From CAVONB01 sp963697205 (GTDB lineage: Bacteria > Pseudomonadota > Alphaproteobacteria > Rhizobiales > Hyphomicrobiaceae): a stretch of DNA of 64,000 bases. Position numbers and translations under genes: made by a program. The notes below the pieces were generated by a model that saw only the letters and a list, made by a program, of their open reading frames with translations, did not search any database and had not been told where the DNA came from. Position 1 is the first letter of the stretch. Each line of letters starts with the position of its first letter. The stretch lies in the NCBI GenBank assembly GCA_963697205.1, contig CAVONB010000015.1, positions 124,001 through 188,000 of the forward strand, in the 5' to 3' direction. Below, in pieces: positions 34,312 to 42,511 of the stretch.

Positions 34312-35628
34312 ATGGAAAGCTATCAAATCGGCATTCTTGGGTTTGCCGGCCTGCTCGTGTTGATCGCGCTCAGGGTCGCTATTGCATTCGCGCTGGCGCT
34401 GGTCGGGCTCGTGGGGCTGTTTGTTCTTTCCGGACAGGACGCGACGTTCGCGATGCTGTCGACGATGCTTTACTCGTCGGTGGCCAACAACACGCTGACG
34501 GCGGTGCCGCTGTTCCTGCTGATGGGCTACTTCGCCTTTCACGCGGGTTTGACGAAGGCCTGCTTCAACACCGCGCGCTTGTGGCTGGCGCGATTGCCGG
34601 GCGGGCTCGCCATGGCGAGCGTGGCGGGTTGCGCGCTGTTCGGTGCGTGCGCGGGCTCTGGCGTGGCCGCGGCGGGCGCGATGGGGCGTGTGACTATCCC
34701 GGAAATGATGCGCTACGGCTATGACCGCAAGCTTGCGTGCGGGTCGATCGCGGCGGCGGCGACGCTCGCCGTGCTGATCCCGCCGTCGATCGTGATGGTC
34801 GTCTACGCGATCCTGGTGGAGGTCTCGATCGGCCGGCTGCTGATGGCCGGCTATCTTCCCGGCCTGCTATCGGCGGCGATCCTGATGGGGATGATCTACG
34901 TGCGGGTCAAGCTGAAGCCCGAGCTTGCGCCGTCCGTGCCCTTCGCGGTCACCTGGGGGCAGAAGCTGCGTTCGCTGAAGGACGTATGGGGCATCACGCT
35001 GCTGATCGCGCTGGTGCTCGGCGGCATCTTTTCAGGTTTCGCGACGGCGACAGAGGCGGCGGCGATCGGCGCGCTGGGCGCATTCGTGCTGATGATCGCG
35101 GCGGGTCAGTTGTCGTGGACGACGTTTCGCGATTCGCTGCTGGAGACCGCGCGGACGTCGGCGATGATCTTCCTGTTGCTGATCGGCGCGTCGATCTTCA
35201 CGGGGTTCATGGCGCTGAGCGGTCTGCCGCAGAAGATCGCTGAAGTGATCGTGGATGGTCAGCTGTCGGTCGGCATTGTGCTGGCGATCATCTGCGTTCT
35301 CTACGTCTTTCTTGGCTGTTTCCTCGATTCCATCTCGATGATGCTGCTGACGATCCCGGTGTTGCTGCCGGTGCTGAACAGCCTCGACGTCAACCTGATC
35401 TGGTTTGGCATTATCGTAGTGAAACTCGTCGAAATCGGCTGCATCACGCCGCCATTCGGGATCACGGTCTACGTGGTCAAGGGGGTGGTCGGAAACTCGA
35501 TCCCGCTGGAAGAAGTTTTTCGCGGCATCTGGTGGTTTCTTGCGATGGAGATCCTGACGCTGGCGATCCTGATTTTCTTTCCGTCGATCTCGACCGTGCT
35601 GCCCGACGTCATGCTGGGCCGGGGGTGA
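34312..35628 (+). CDS. TRAP transporter large permease (DctM type)
   Basis: 438-residue integral membrane protein with about 12 hydrophobic segments and the family features LTAVPLFLLMGYFAF, CALFGACAGSGVAAAGAMGR, IPPSIVMVVYAILVEVSIG and, near the end, PFGITVYVVKGV. This is the translocating subunit of a tripartite ATP-independent periplasmic transporter; the substrate is unknown because the binding protein is missing here. AGGACA precedes the ATG. A strong bidirectional terminator follows. Confidence 0.93.
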   Translation: MESYQIGILGFAGLLVLIALRVAIAFALALVGLVGLFVLSGQDATFAMLSTMLYSSVANNTLTAVPLFLLMGYFAFHAGLTKACFNTARLWLARLPGGLAMASVAGCALFGACAGSGVAAAGAMGRVTIPEMMRYGYDRKLACGSIAAAATLAVLIPPSIVMVVYAILVEVSIGRLLMAGYLPGLLSAAILMGMIYVRVKLKPELAPSVPFAVTWGQKLRSLKDVWGITLLIALVLGGIFSGFATATEAAAIGALGAFVLMIAAGQLSWTTFRDSLLETARTSAMIFLLLIGASIFTGFMALSGLPQKIAEVIVDGQLSVGIVLAIICVLYVFLGCFLDSISMMLLTIPVLLPVLNSLDVNLIWFGIIVVKLVEIGCITPPFGITVYVVKGVVGNSIPLEEVFRGIWWFLAMEILTLAILIFFPSISTVLPDVMLGRG

Positions 35629-35655
35629 GGGTTGCGGGCGTCGTTGGTTGCGGAA

Positions 35656-35689
35656 TAAAAAAGCGCCGGGCAGAGCCCGGCGCTTTTTG
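35656..35689. terminator. Bidirectional intrinsic terminator
   Basis: AAAAAAGCGCCGGGC / GCCCGGCGCTTTTT with loop AGA: a 10-bp GC stem flanked by A-run and T-run. It can end both the TRAP operon (plus) and rpsP (minus), whose convergent stops lie 28 and 36 bases away. Confidence 0.92.
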
Positions 35690-35724
35690 CTTGTCGGTTG
35701 CGGCTTGCGCGTTTGAGTGGCCGC

Positions 35725-36099
35725 TCAGCTCGTTGCGCCCTCGGCCGGCTTTTCGGCGGCTTCGGCAGCCTTCTCGGCGGCGGCGGCGGCGCGCTCCTGG
35801 GCCTTCTTCTTGGGCTTCGCCTTATCGGGATTGTTGCGCGCTTCGCGCTTCTTCAGGCCGGCGGCATCGAGGAAGCGTGCGACACGATCGGTCGGCTGGG
35901 CGCCGACGCCGAGCCAATACTTGCAACGCTCCTCGTTCAGCTTCACGCGGTCGGGATCGTCCTTCTTCTTCATCGGGTCGAACGTGCCGACCTGCTCGAT
36001 GTAGCGGCCGTCGCGCGGCGTCGCGGCCGTGGCGATGACGATGTAGTAGTAGGGGCGCTTCTTGGCGCCGCCGCGGGAGAGGCGCATCTTGACTGCCAT
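35725..36099 (-). CDS. rpsP: 30S ribosomal protein S16
   Basis: 124 residues. Family start MAVKMRLSRGGAKKRPYYYI, then GRYIEQVGTFDP and LNEERCKYWLGVGAQPTD. The C-terminal extension after residue 85 is Lys/Ala/Glu-rich (KAKPKKKAQERAAAAAEKA), common in alphaproteobacterial S16. GAAGGA lies 8-13 bases before the ATG at 36099. In most relatives rimM-trmD-rplS follow; here a TRAP operon converges instead. An 83-bp inverted-repeat element separates it from ffh. Confidence 0.96.
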   Translation of the reverse strand: MAVKMRLSRGGAKKRPYYYIVIATAATPRDGRYIEQVGTFDPMKKKDDPDRVKLNEERCKYWLGVGAQPTDRVARFLDAAGLKKREARNNPDKAKPKKKAQERAAAAAEKAAEAAEKPAEGATS

Positions 36100-36146
36100 G
36101 GATGGAGTTCCTTCGTTCTGGTGTGTTTGATTCAGAGTGTTGAGTG

Positions 36147-36231
36147 GAAAATGGGGACACCCACCATTTTCAATTCGCTTGTTTTGCGGACAATGGTCCT
36201 GAAGTGGAAAATGGTGGGTGTCCCCATTTTC
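36147..36231. repeat. Inverted-repeat element, copy 1
   Basis: Two 25-bp perfect inverted arms (36147-36171 and 36207-36231), each an imperfect palindrome itself, starting GAAAATGGGGACACCC and ending GGGTGTCCCCATTTTC, around a 35-base loop with ATGG at its centre. It lies in the gap between rpsP and the ffh stop. Two further copies occur at 37854 and 39269. Confidence 0.93.
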
Positions 36232-36235
36232 TGTT

Positions 36236-37831
36236 TCACTTTTTCTTTTCGATCGGACGGCCTCCCAATCCGGGAAGTCCGGGGAAACGTCCGCCGAGGC
36301 CTGGCAGGCCGCCGCCCAAGCCCGGGAGCTTCGGTGCGAGTGACGGTTTGCCGGGTGCGGCAGGCGCATTCTTCAGCGTGTCGCGCAGCTCGGCCGGCAA
36401 CTGCTCGATCGCCTTGGGGTCGAGCTTGGCGATCTCGGCCTGCATCTTCTCCATCTCGGCGGCGCTCGGCATACCGCCGCCACCTGCCGGACCGAGGCCC
36501 ATGGCGCCGGCCATGCGGCTCATCATGCCCTTGTTCTTGCCCATCATCTTCATGACGTCGGCCATCTGCCGATGCATCTTGAGCAGGCGGTTGATGTCCT
36601 CGACCTTGGTGCCGGAGCCGGCGGCGATGCGGCGCTTGCGCTTGGCGTCGAGGACCTTCGGGTTGCGGCGCTCCTTCGGCGTCATCGAGGTGATGATGGC
36701 GTGCTGGCGCTTCAGCATCTTTTCGTCGACGTTGGCGTCGGCGAGCTGCTGCTTCATCTTGCCGACGCCGGGCAGCATGCCGAGCACGCCGGACATGCCG
36801 CCGAGTTTCTGCATCTGCTTGATCTGCTCGCCGAGGTCTTCCAGGTCGAACTCGCCCTTGCGCATCTTCTGCGCGATCGCCTGCGCCTTCTCGGCGTCGA
36901 TCGTCTGGGCGGCCTTCTCGACCAGGCTGACGACGTCGCCCATGCCGAGGATGCGGTTGGCGATGCGCTCGGGGTGGAAGTCCTCGAGCGCGTCCCACTT
37001 CTCGCCGACGCCGATCAGCTTGATCGGCTTGCCGGTGACGGCGCGCATCGAGAGCGCGGCGCCGCCGCGGCCGTCGCCGTCGACGCGGGTCAGCACGATG
37101 CCGGTGATGCCGATTCGCTCGTTGAAGGAGCGAGCGAGGTTGACGGCGTCCTGACCGGTCAGGCTGTCGGCCACCAGCAGGGTCTCGTGCGGGCTCGCGA
37201 TGTCGCGGATCTCCGCCGATTCCTGCATCAACTCTTCATCGATATGGATGCGGCCAGCGGTGTCGAGCAGAACGACGTCATAGCCGCCGAGGCGGCCGGC
37301 GTCGATCGCGCGGCGGGCGATCTGCTGCGGCGTCTGGCCGGCGACGATCGGCAGCGTGTCGACCTCCGTCTGCTCGCCCAGCACCCGCAGCTGCTCCTGC
37401 GCGGCGGGGCGGCGCGTGTCGAGGGACGCCATCAGGACCTTCTTCTTGTCGCGGTCCTGGAGGCGCTTGCCGATTTTGGCGCAGGTGGTGGTCTTACCGG
37501 AGCCCTGCAGGCCGACGAGCATGATCGGTACCGGAGGCGCGGCGGCGATGTCGATGGGCTCGGCACTCGATCCCAGCGTTTCGACCAGCTCGTCGTGGAC
37601 GATCTTGACGACCATCTGGCCGGGCGTGACGGACTTCAGCACTTCCGCGCCGACGGCCTTTGCCTTGACGCGGTCGGTGAAGCTGCGGACGACGTCGAGG
37701 GCGACGTCGGCCTCGAGCAAGGCGCGGCGCACCTCGCGCATGGCTTCGGAGACGTCGCTGTCGGTCAGCGCGCCGCGGCGGGTCAGTCGGTCGAGAACGC
37801 CGGACAGGCGTTCGGAGAGGGACTCGAACAT
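36236..37831 (-). CDS. ffh: Signal recognition particle protein Ffh
   Basis: 531-residue SRP54 GTPase, which with 4.5S RNA binds signal sequences at the ribosome. N domain (LSERLSGVLDRLTRRGALTD), G domain with P-loop GLQGSGKTTTC (107-117), DTAGR-type DTAGRIHIDEEL and TRVDGDGRGGAAL. The Met-rich M domain follows (MQKLGGMSGVLGMLPG, MHRQMADVMKMMGKNKGMM). It is about 50-80 residues longer than the common length because of a Gly/Leu/Pro tail after the M domain. No 4.5S RNA gene was seen in the window. Inverted-repeat elements lie on both sides. Confidence 0.96.
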   Translation of the reverse strand: MFESLSERLSGVLDRLTRRGALTDSDVSEAMREVRRALLEADVALDVVRSFTDRVKAKAVGAEVLKSVTPGQMVVKIVHDELVETLGSSAEPIDIAAAPPVPIMLVGLQGSGKTTTCAKIGKRLQDRDKKKVLMASLDTRRPAAQEQLRVLGEQTEVDTLPIVAGQTPQQIARRAIDAGRLGGYDVVLLDTAGRIHIDEELMQESAEIRDIASPHETLLVADSLTGQDAVNLARSFNERIGITGIVLTRVDGDGRGGAALSMRAVTGKPIKLIGVGEKWDALEDFHPERIANRILGMGDVVSLVEKAAQTIDAEKAQAIAQKMRKGEFDLEDLGEQIKQMQKLGGMSGVLGMLPGVGKMKQQLADANVDEKMLKRQHAIITSMTPKERRNPKVLDAKRKRRIAAGSGTKVEDINRLLKMHRQMADVMKMMGKNKGMMSRMAGAMGLGPAGGGGMPSAAEMEKMQAEIAKLDPKAIEQLPAELRDTLKNAPAAPGKPSLAPKLPGLGGGLPGLGGRFPGLPGLGGRPIEKKK

Positions 37832-37853
37832 TCAGCTCTTCCTCGGCGGGAGA

Positions 37854-37933
37854 AAAATGGGGACACCCACCATTTTGCATCCGCGCTTTGCGATCATGGA
37901 CACCCTTGTCAAAATGGCGGGTGTCCCCATTTT
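37854..37933. repeat. Inverted-repeat element, copy 2
   Basis: Arms 37854-37876 and 37911-37933, 23 bp with one mismatch (GGCGGGTG for GGTGGGTG), around a 34-base loop containing CATGG. It lies in the gap between the ffh start and the first GST gene. It has the same arm sequence as copies at 36147 and 39269. Confidence 0.92.
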
Positions 37934-37938
37934 TTGCA

Positions 37939-38583
37939 TCACGCGCCCGGCACCTTCATGGATTCCCATTCCAGCATGACGTGGTCCTGGTAGCCCTTGC
38001 GCTGGGTGAGGCGCTGGTACCAGGCCTCGACATTGGGGAGCGCGGGGCGCTCGATCGGCATCGTGAAATAGCGGTACATGAGCGAGCCGACGAGGATGTC
38101 GGCGAACGTCAGCTGCTTGCCGACGATGAAGTCGCGGCCCTTCATGTGGGCGTCCAGCATGGCGAAGCGTTCGCCGGAGCGTTTGGCCTTGGCGGCGAGG
38201 TCGGCGGGGTTGCGGTCCTTGGCGGGGACACGGATCAGCTGGGCAAAGAGGCCGGGGATCAGCTCGGGATAGACGGTGGTCAGCGACCAGTCGGTCCACT
38301 GGTCGGCGAGGGCCAGCTCCTTGACGTCGGTCGGCGCCAGCGTGCCTTTTCCATACGCGTTGGCGAGATAGCGCGTGATGGCGCTCGACTCCCACAGGAT
38401 GAAGCCGCCGTCGTCGATTACGGGCACGAGGCGGTTCGGGTTCATCGCGCCGTACTCGGGCGTGTCGGTCTTGCCGAACGGACCGCCGACCTGCGGATTG
38501 TCGAACGTCAGGCCCAGCTCGGCGGCGATCCAGAGCGGCTTCTGCACGTTGATGGACGTCTTGCGTCCCCAGATGGTCAGCAT
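37939..38583 (-). CDS. Glutathione S-transferase family protein
   Basis: 214 residues; thioredoxin-fold N-terminal domain (MLTIWGRKTSINVQKPLWIA, NPNRLVPVIDDGGFILWESS with the glutathione-binding ESSAI) and an all-helical C-terminal domain (FADILVGSLMYRYFTMPIER, AWYQRLTQRKGYQDHVM). Such GSTs conjugate glutathione or act in dehalogenation and redox defence; substrate unknown. The same strand and a 28-base gap link it to the second GST upstream. The two share most motif positions and are tandem paralogues. Confidence 0.92.
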   Translation of the reverse strand: MLTIWGRKTSINVQKPLWIAAELGLTFDNPQVGGPFGKTDTPEYGAMNPNRLVPVIDDGGFILWESSAITRYLANAYGKGTLAPTDVKELALADQWTDWSLTTVYPELIPGLFAQLIRVPAKDRNPADLAAKAKRSGERFAMLDAHMKGRDFIVGKQLTFADILVGSLMYRYFTMPIERPALPNVEAWYQRLTQRKGYQDHVMLEWESMKVPGA

Positions 38584-38611
38584 GGGCGGATCTCCGATGT
38601 CGCTTCGCGGC

Positions 38612-39244
38612 TCATGGCTTGGTTCGCATGTCGCCGATCATGACGTGCTGCTTGTAGGCGGGGCGCTCGGTGAGGCGCTGATACCAGGCGGCGACGTTGG
38701 GCAGGGCGGGGCGGGGGATGTCGATCGAGGCGTAGCGGTACATGTAGACGCCGGCGATGACGTCGGCGAACGAGAGGCGGTCGCCGACGAGGAAGGGCTT
38801 GGTGGCGAGCTCGGCGTCGAGGAGGGCCAGGTTCTCGCCGAGGCGCTGGGCGGCTTCGCCGATCGCCTTGCCGTTGCGTTCGGCGGCGCCGTAGCGGGTC
38901 AGGCCCTGATAGGCGGTGCGGATGTCGGGATAGATCTTGATGATTGCCCAGTCGGACCACTGGTCGGCGCGGGCGAAGGAGTGGCGGCCGTCGGGGGCGA
39001 GCGTGCCGCGGCCGTAGGTGTCGGCGAGATAGCGGACGATGGCGCTCAATTCCCAGAGCACGAAACCGTTGTCGTCGATGGTGGGCACGCGACGGTTCGG
39101 GTTCATTGCGCCGAACTCGGGCGTGTCGAGCTTGCCGAACGTGCCACCGGCATCGACGCGCGTGTGCGGCAGGCCCAGCTCGCTCACGGCGAACATCACC
39201 TTCTGCACGTTGATGGAGCTGGCGCGGCCCCAAATGGTCAGCAT
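38612..39244 (-). CDS. Glutathione S-transferase family protein, tandem paralogue
   Basis: 210 residues, closely similar to the downstream GST: MLTIWGRASSINVQKVMFA, NPNRRVPTIDDNGFVLWELS, DYMYRYASIDIP-like segment ADVIAGVYMYRYASIDIPRP and the end YQRLTERPAYKQHVM. In the glutathione site it has ELSAI in place of ESSAI. First gene of a two-gene minus-strand unit; the third inverted-repeat copy starts 25 bases upstream of its start, where it could affect the promoter. Confidence 0.92.
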   Translation of the reverse strand: MLTIWGRASSINVQKVMFAVSELGLPHTRVDAGGTFGKLDTPEFGAMNPNRRVPTIDDNGFVLWELSAIVRYLADTYGRGTLAPDGRHSFARADQWSDWAIIKIYPDIRTAYQGLTRYGAAERNGKAIGEAAQRLGENLALLDAELATKPFLVGDRLSFADVIAGVYMYRYASIDIPRPALPNVAAWYQRLTERPAYKQHVMIGDMRTKP

Positions 39245-39268
39245 GTGTGCACTCGCGGCCTCGCGGCG

Positions 39269-39351
39269 AAAATGGGGACACCCACCAATTTGCCGATCAG
39301 GTTCTCGTCATGGCAGGGACGGCCGACCAAAATGGTGGGTGTCCCCATTTT
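39269..39351. repeat. Inverted-repeat element, copy 3
   Basis: Arms 39269-39291 and 39329-39351, 23 bp with one mismatch (CCAATTT for CCATTTT), around a 37-base loop containing TCATGG. It lies upstream of the second GST gene. Confidence 0.92.
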
Positions 39352-39630
39352 CTTCACGACCGCCCAAACGCAAGCGACACCCGCGAGCGCAACGCGCTGG
39401 CGGGTGGTGACCCTCCGGCCTCCCGGGCAGCCGATCTGGACGGTGGTCCAGGGGCGTCCCATGTGCCGGACGGCGGCTCGACGTGGCGGGCCGTCAGGAT
39501 TTGAGGGCAGGTGTGGCGGATGGGGGGCGGGAAGTCAAGGGAGGGCAAAAAGCTTCGTCACCAGTGCTATGATTAAGATCGCCCTTATGATGGGTCAAAT
39601 GATTGTAATCTGTGGTCTTGGGGGACGGAC
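39352..39630. other. Gene-free stretch before ParA-like gene
   Basis: No coding potential I trust. Composition drops in GC content from about 39540 onwards, where the accessory pair begins. TATGAT at 39568-39573 could be a -10 box but has no convincing -35 at the right distance. A Shine-Dalgarno-like GGGGGACGGAC lies directly before the ATG at 39631. Confidence 0.4.
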
Positions 39631-40752
39631 ATGGAGGACTGGATCAAGTTGGCGCTGACCGGCGACGCTCGAGTTGTGGCTGGGCTGGTGGCGGGGGCCA
39701 TAGCGGGTCTAGGTGCAGGGTTCAAGGGTGGGCAGCTGTTTGGCAATTGGTCTCTGAGCAGGCGACTAGCTGACAATGAAAAGCAGCTAGTCGCTCTGAA
39801 GGCGAGCCTCGACAACTCCGTGAACTTGTGGCTACGCAAAGTTGAGCGCCCAGATGACTACGTAGCCACGATCAATGCTAGCATTCCTATCATCACAGTC
39901 GTGAATCTCAAGGGTGGGGTCGGAAAGACGACAATTGCTGCCAACCTGATCGGCTATTTCAGTCAAGAAAAGCGGCGCGATGGAAGCGCGCTTCGGATCC
40001 TTGCGATTGACTTCGATTATCAAGGCTCGCTCAGCGCGATGTTGCTAACATCTGCCGGCATCACTACGCACAAGACGGCATCGAGTACACTTATCGACCC
40101 TCGCCAATCGGTCGATACGGCGAAAGCCCGCGCCGAGAATCTTCGACCAAAGTACGAGAATGTCTGGCTCTACTCGGCGTATGAAGATTTTCTTGAGGTC
40201 GAGAACCGGCTAATGATGGAATGGATTGTCCAAAGAGACTCAGGCCTTGGCGATGTGCGGTATGAGCTGTACCGAAAACTGCAATCGCCTGGATTTCTAT
40301 CCGATTTCGATTTAGTTATTATCGATGGGCCGCCCCGGATGACGACGGGCTTCGTGGCCGCACTGTGCGCGAGCACCCATCTGCTCATGCCGACCATTGC
40401 TGACAAGCTGTCTGCACCTGCGGCGATTCGCTTCCTCAAGCAACTTGAGCAGTTGAGGCCAGCGCTTTTTCCCGCCACTAAGTTACTGGGGATAGTGCCG
40501 AGCCGCACATACTGCGCGGAATCACTGACGGGTAAAGAGGCGGGGGTGATCGACGCGATGCTCTCCGATCTGGAGAACCTTCACCGCATCTTTGATGTTA
40601 ACGTGTTCCGCAAGGAGATCGTACCTCACACAGCCTCATTCATCAGTGCGGCGGGGGCGGAGCTGGCTTACTTCGACGCTCAAGACGAGGTGCCGAGACA
40701 GGCTATCAGCAGGCTTGGCGCAGCTATAAAACAACGTGTTGGACTAGGATGA
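39631..40752 (+). CDS. Membrane-anchored ParA-like ATPase
   Basis: 373 residues. N-terminal hydrophobic segment (VVAGLVAGAIAGLGAGF, about 15-31), then a short helical, coiled-coil-prone stretch (SRRLADNEKQLVALKASL, about 43-60) and a ParA/MinD-type ATPase domain. The deviant Walker A is KGGVGKTT (94-101, both signature lysines), followed by IDFDYQGSLS, which matches the ParA DxDxQG motif, and Walker B DLVIIDGPPR. The frame reaches a TGA that overlaps the start of the next gene (ATGA). By eye, base composition is AT-richer than the neighbours. Too diverged for chromosome ParA; likely a cargo-positioning or accessory-system ATPase. Not assigned to a known operon family. Confidence 0.85.
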   Translation: MEDWIKLALTGDARVVAGLVAGAIAGLGAGFKGGQLFGNWSLSRRLADNEKQLVALKASLDNSVNLWLRKVERPDDYVATINASIPIITVVNLKGGVGKTTIAANLIGYFSQEKRRDGSALRILAIDFDYQGSLSAMLLTSAGITTHKTASSTLIDPRQSVDTAKARAENLRPKYENVWLYSAYEDFLEVENRLMMEWIVQRDSGLGDVRYELYRKLQSPGFLSDFDLVIIDGPPRMTTGFVAALCASTHLLMPTIADKLSAPAAIRFLKQLEQLRPALFPATKLLGIVPSRTYCAESLTGKEAGVIDAMLSDLENLHRIFDVNVFRKEIVPHTASFISAAGAELAYFDAQDEVPRQAISRLGAAIKQRVGLG

Positions 40753-41228
40753 CGCCGATGAAAATCTCAGAACTGCGAGCGGGCTTGAAGGACATGGAGG
40801 CGGCCCTGCGCAAATGGGGTGGCAATAAGGCGGCCGGTGAGTTGGAATCGCTAGTCGAGGCGCTGGGGGAGTTTGACGACCTTACGATTCCGGAACTGGC
40901 AAAGAAAGTGAAGGCGATCAACGCGCCGGTGCGTTCGGGCGGTAAGTCTAAGGAACCGAATATGGCGGCCGTCGGTGCTTACCTCGCGCTGCTGAGAGAT
41001 TCAATGCAGACCGCAGAAGCGTTCGATCAAGCTGTCGAGACGGTTCTTGCAGATAAGAAGCAGATGTCGCAATTGGATCTGCTTGAGCTGGCGCGCCAGT
41101 TTGGCGGCGGTAAGCCAGACAAGACGAGCAAGTCCGCTATCGCTTCCTATCTCAAGACGCGACGGGTCGAGATGCGCCGCAGTGAGGGAATGGGAGCGAC
41201 GATCGACCGGATGTTTGGTCGTCAATAG
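40749..41228 (+). CDS. Hypothetical protein coupled to ParA-like ATPase
   Basis: 159 residues, no recognised domain. The sequence is predicted helical and charged: ISELRAGLKDMEAALRKWGG, ELESLVEALGEFDDLTIPEL, then YLALLRDSMQTAEAFDQAVE and a basic C-terminus (KTSKSAIASYLKTRRVEMRR). No signal peptide or membrane segment. Start overlaps the ATPase stop by four bases, so the two are made together; it is a candidate partner, cargo adaptor or effector. Lower GC than the flanks, matching its partner. Function not inferred beyond this. Confidence 0.8.
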   Translation: MTPMKISELRAGLKDMEAALRKWGGNKAAGELESLVEALGEFDDLTIPELAKKVKAINAPVRSGGKSKEPNMAAVGAYLALLRDSMQTAEAFDQAVETVLADKKQMSQLDLLELARQFGGGKPDKTSKSAIASYLKTRRVEMRRSEGMGATIDRMFGRQ

Positions 41229-41255
41229 AGTAACAGATCGTCCCTAGTTTTCGAA

Positions 41256-42425
41256 TCAGTCCCGTGGCCTGACCCGCAACACCCTCCCCTGGGGGTCGTC
41301 GGTGAGGGTGTAGAGGTGGCCGTCGGGGCCTTGGGTGACGGCGCGGAAGCGCTCGCCTTCGCCTGAGAGCAATTTTTCCTCCGCGACGACGGTGCCGTCC
41401 TTCAGGACGAGGCGGGCGATGTGGGAGCCGGCCAACGCGCCGACGAACAGGTTGCCTTTCCACTGGGGCACGCGGTCGGCGGTGTAGAAGGTCGCGCCGG
41501 AGGGGGCGATCGAGGGGTCCCAGTAGTAGACGGGCTGTTCCAGGCCGTCCCTGGCGGTGCCGACGCCGATTTTTGCTCCCGAATAATCGCGGCCGTAGGT
41601 GATGACGGGCCAGCCGTAGTTCTTGCCGGCCTCCGGGATGTTGATTTCGTCGCCGCCGCGCGCGCCGTGCTCCACGGTCCAGAGTTGGCTGGTTTCGGGG
41701 TGGATGGCGGCGGCCTGGACGTTGCGGTGGCCGATGGACCAGACCTCGGGCGCCCAGCCGGGCTTGTTCGGGTTGCCGGCGTAGGGTGTGCCGTCGGCGT
41801 TGATGCGGATGACCTTGCCGATGTGGTTTGCCGGGTTCTGGGCCTCGTCGCGGGCGGCGTAGCGGTCGCCGGTGGTCACGAACAGGGAGCCGTCGCGGGC
41901 GAAGACGAGGCGGGAGCCGAAGTGGGCGGTCGATGACCACGCGGGCTGCTGGCGGAAGATGATGCGGCCGTCCGCGATCCGCGCGTTGCCGCCGTTCTCG
42001 ACGAGGCGGCCGCGGAAAACCGACGTGCCGTTCTTGCCGCCGTCGCGCGGGTCTGAAAACGATAGATATATCAGCTTGTTGTCGGTGTGCTTTGGGTCGA
42101 GCGTGACGTCGAGCATGCCGCCCTGGCCGCGCGCCACCACGTCGGGGGTACCTCCAAGGGGGGGCGACAGGCTGCCGTCCCTACCCACGATGCGCAGGCG
42201 GCCGGGGCGTTCGGTGACCAGCATGCGGCCGTCGGGCAGGAAGGCCATGCCCCAGGGGTTCTGCAGGCCCTTGGCGACGGTTTCGGCGACGACGGGTACG
42301 GTCGCGGCCGGCGCGGGGGCGCGGGTCTGGGTGGCCAGGGCGGGTGTGGCGAGGGCTGCGCAGAGCAGTACGGCGGCGGTCCGGCGGGGGCGACTCACGT
42401 GAAACGTGCGGGGGCGGGTGGGCAT
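41256..42425 (-). CDS. PQQ-dependent sugar dehydrogenase-like protein, exported
   Basis: 389 residues; soluble aldose sugar dehydrogenase (Asd/YliI) type beta-propeller. A signal peptide (RRTAAVLLCAALATPALA) is followed by VVAETVAKGLQNPWGMAFLP and GRMLVTERPGRLRIVGRDG. Further blades include TFYTADRVPQWKGNLFVGAL and RFRAVTQGPDGHLYTLTDDP. The family oxidises aldoses in the periplasm with PQQ and Ca2+. The ATG at 42425 is the family-like start. Single minus-strand gene between the ParA pair and dapF. Confidence 0.92.
   Translation of the reverse strand: MPTRPRTFHVSRPRRTAAVLLCAALATPALATQTRAPAPAATVPVVAETVAKGLQNPWGMAFLPDGRMLVTERPGRLRIVGRDGSLSPPLGGTPDVVARGQGGMLDVTLDPKHTDNKLIYLSFSDPRDGGKNGTSVFRGRLVENGGNARIADGRIIFRQQPAWSSTAHFGSRLVFARDGSLFVTTGDRYAARDEAQNPANHIGKVIRINADGTPYAGNPNKPGWAPEVWSIGHRNVQAAAIHPETSQLWTVEHGARGGDEINIPEAGKNYGWPVITYGRDYSGAKIGVGTARDGLEQPVYYWDPSIAPSGATFYTADRVPQWKGNLFVGALAGSHIARLVLKDGTVVAEEKLLSGEGERFRAVTQGPDGHLYTLTDDPQGRVLRVRPRD
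42392..42405. other. parS-like site, two mismatches
   Basis: On the minus strand GTTTCACGTGAGTC, two mismatches to the parS core, within the signal-peptide codons of the sugar dehydrogenase (TFHVSR). It is 35 kb from parB, so it may be chance; listed for completeness. Confidence 0.3.
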
Positions 42426-42511
42426 GGTGGCGGGCTCCAGGGCGATGGCTTTCCAGGATATGGGGTGGGAAAACGGCGAACGTCAGGGCGCGCGGCTGCC
42501 CCTCACCCCGA

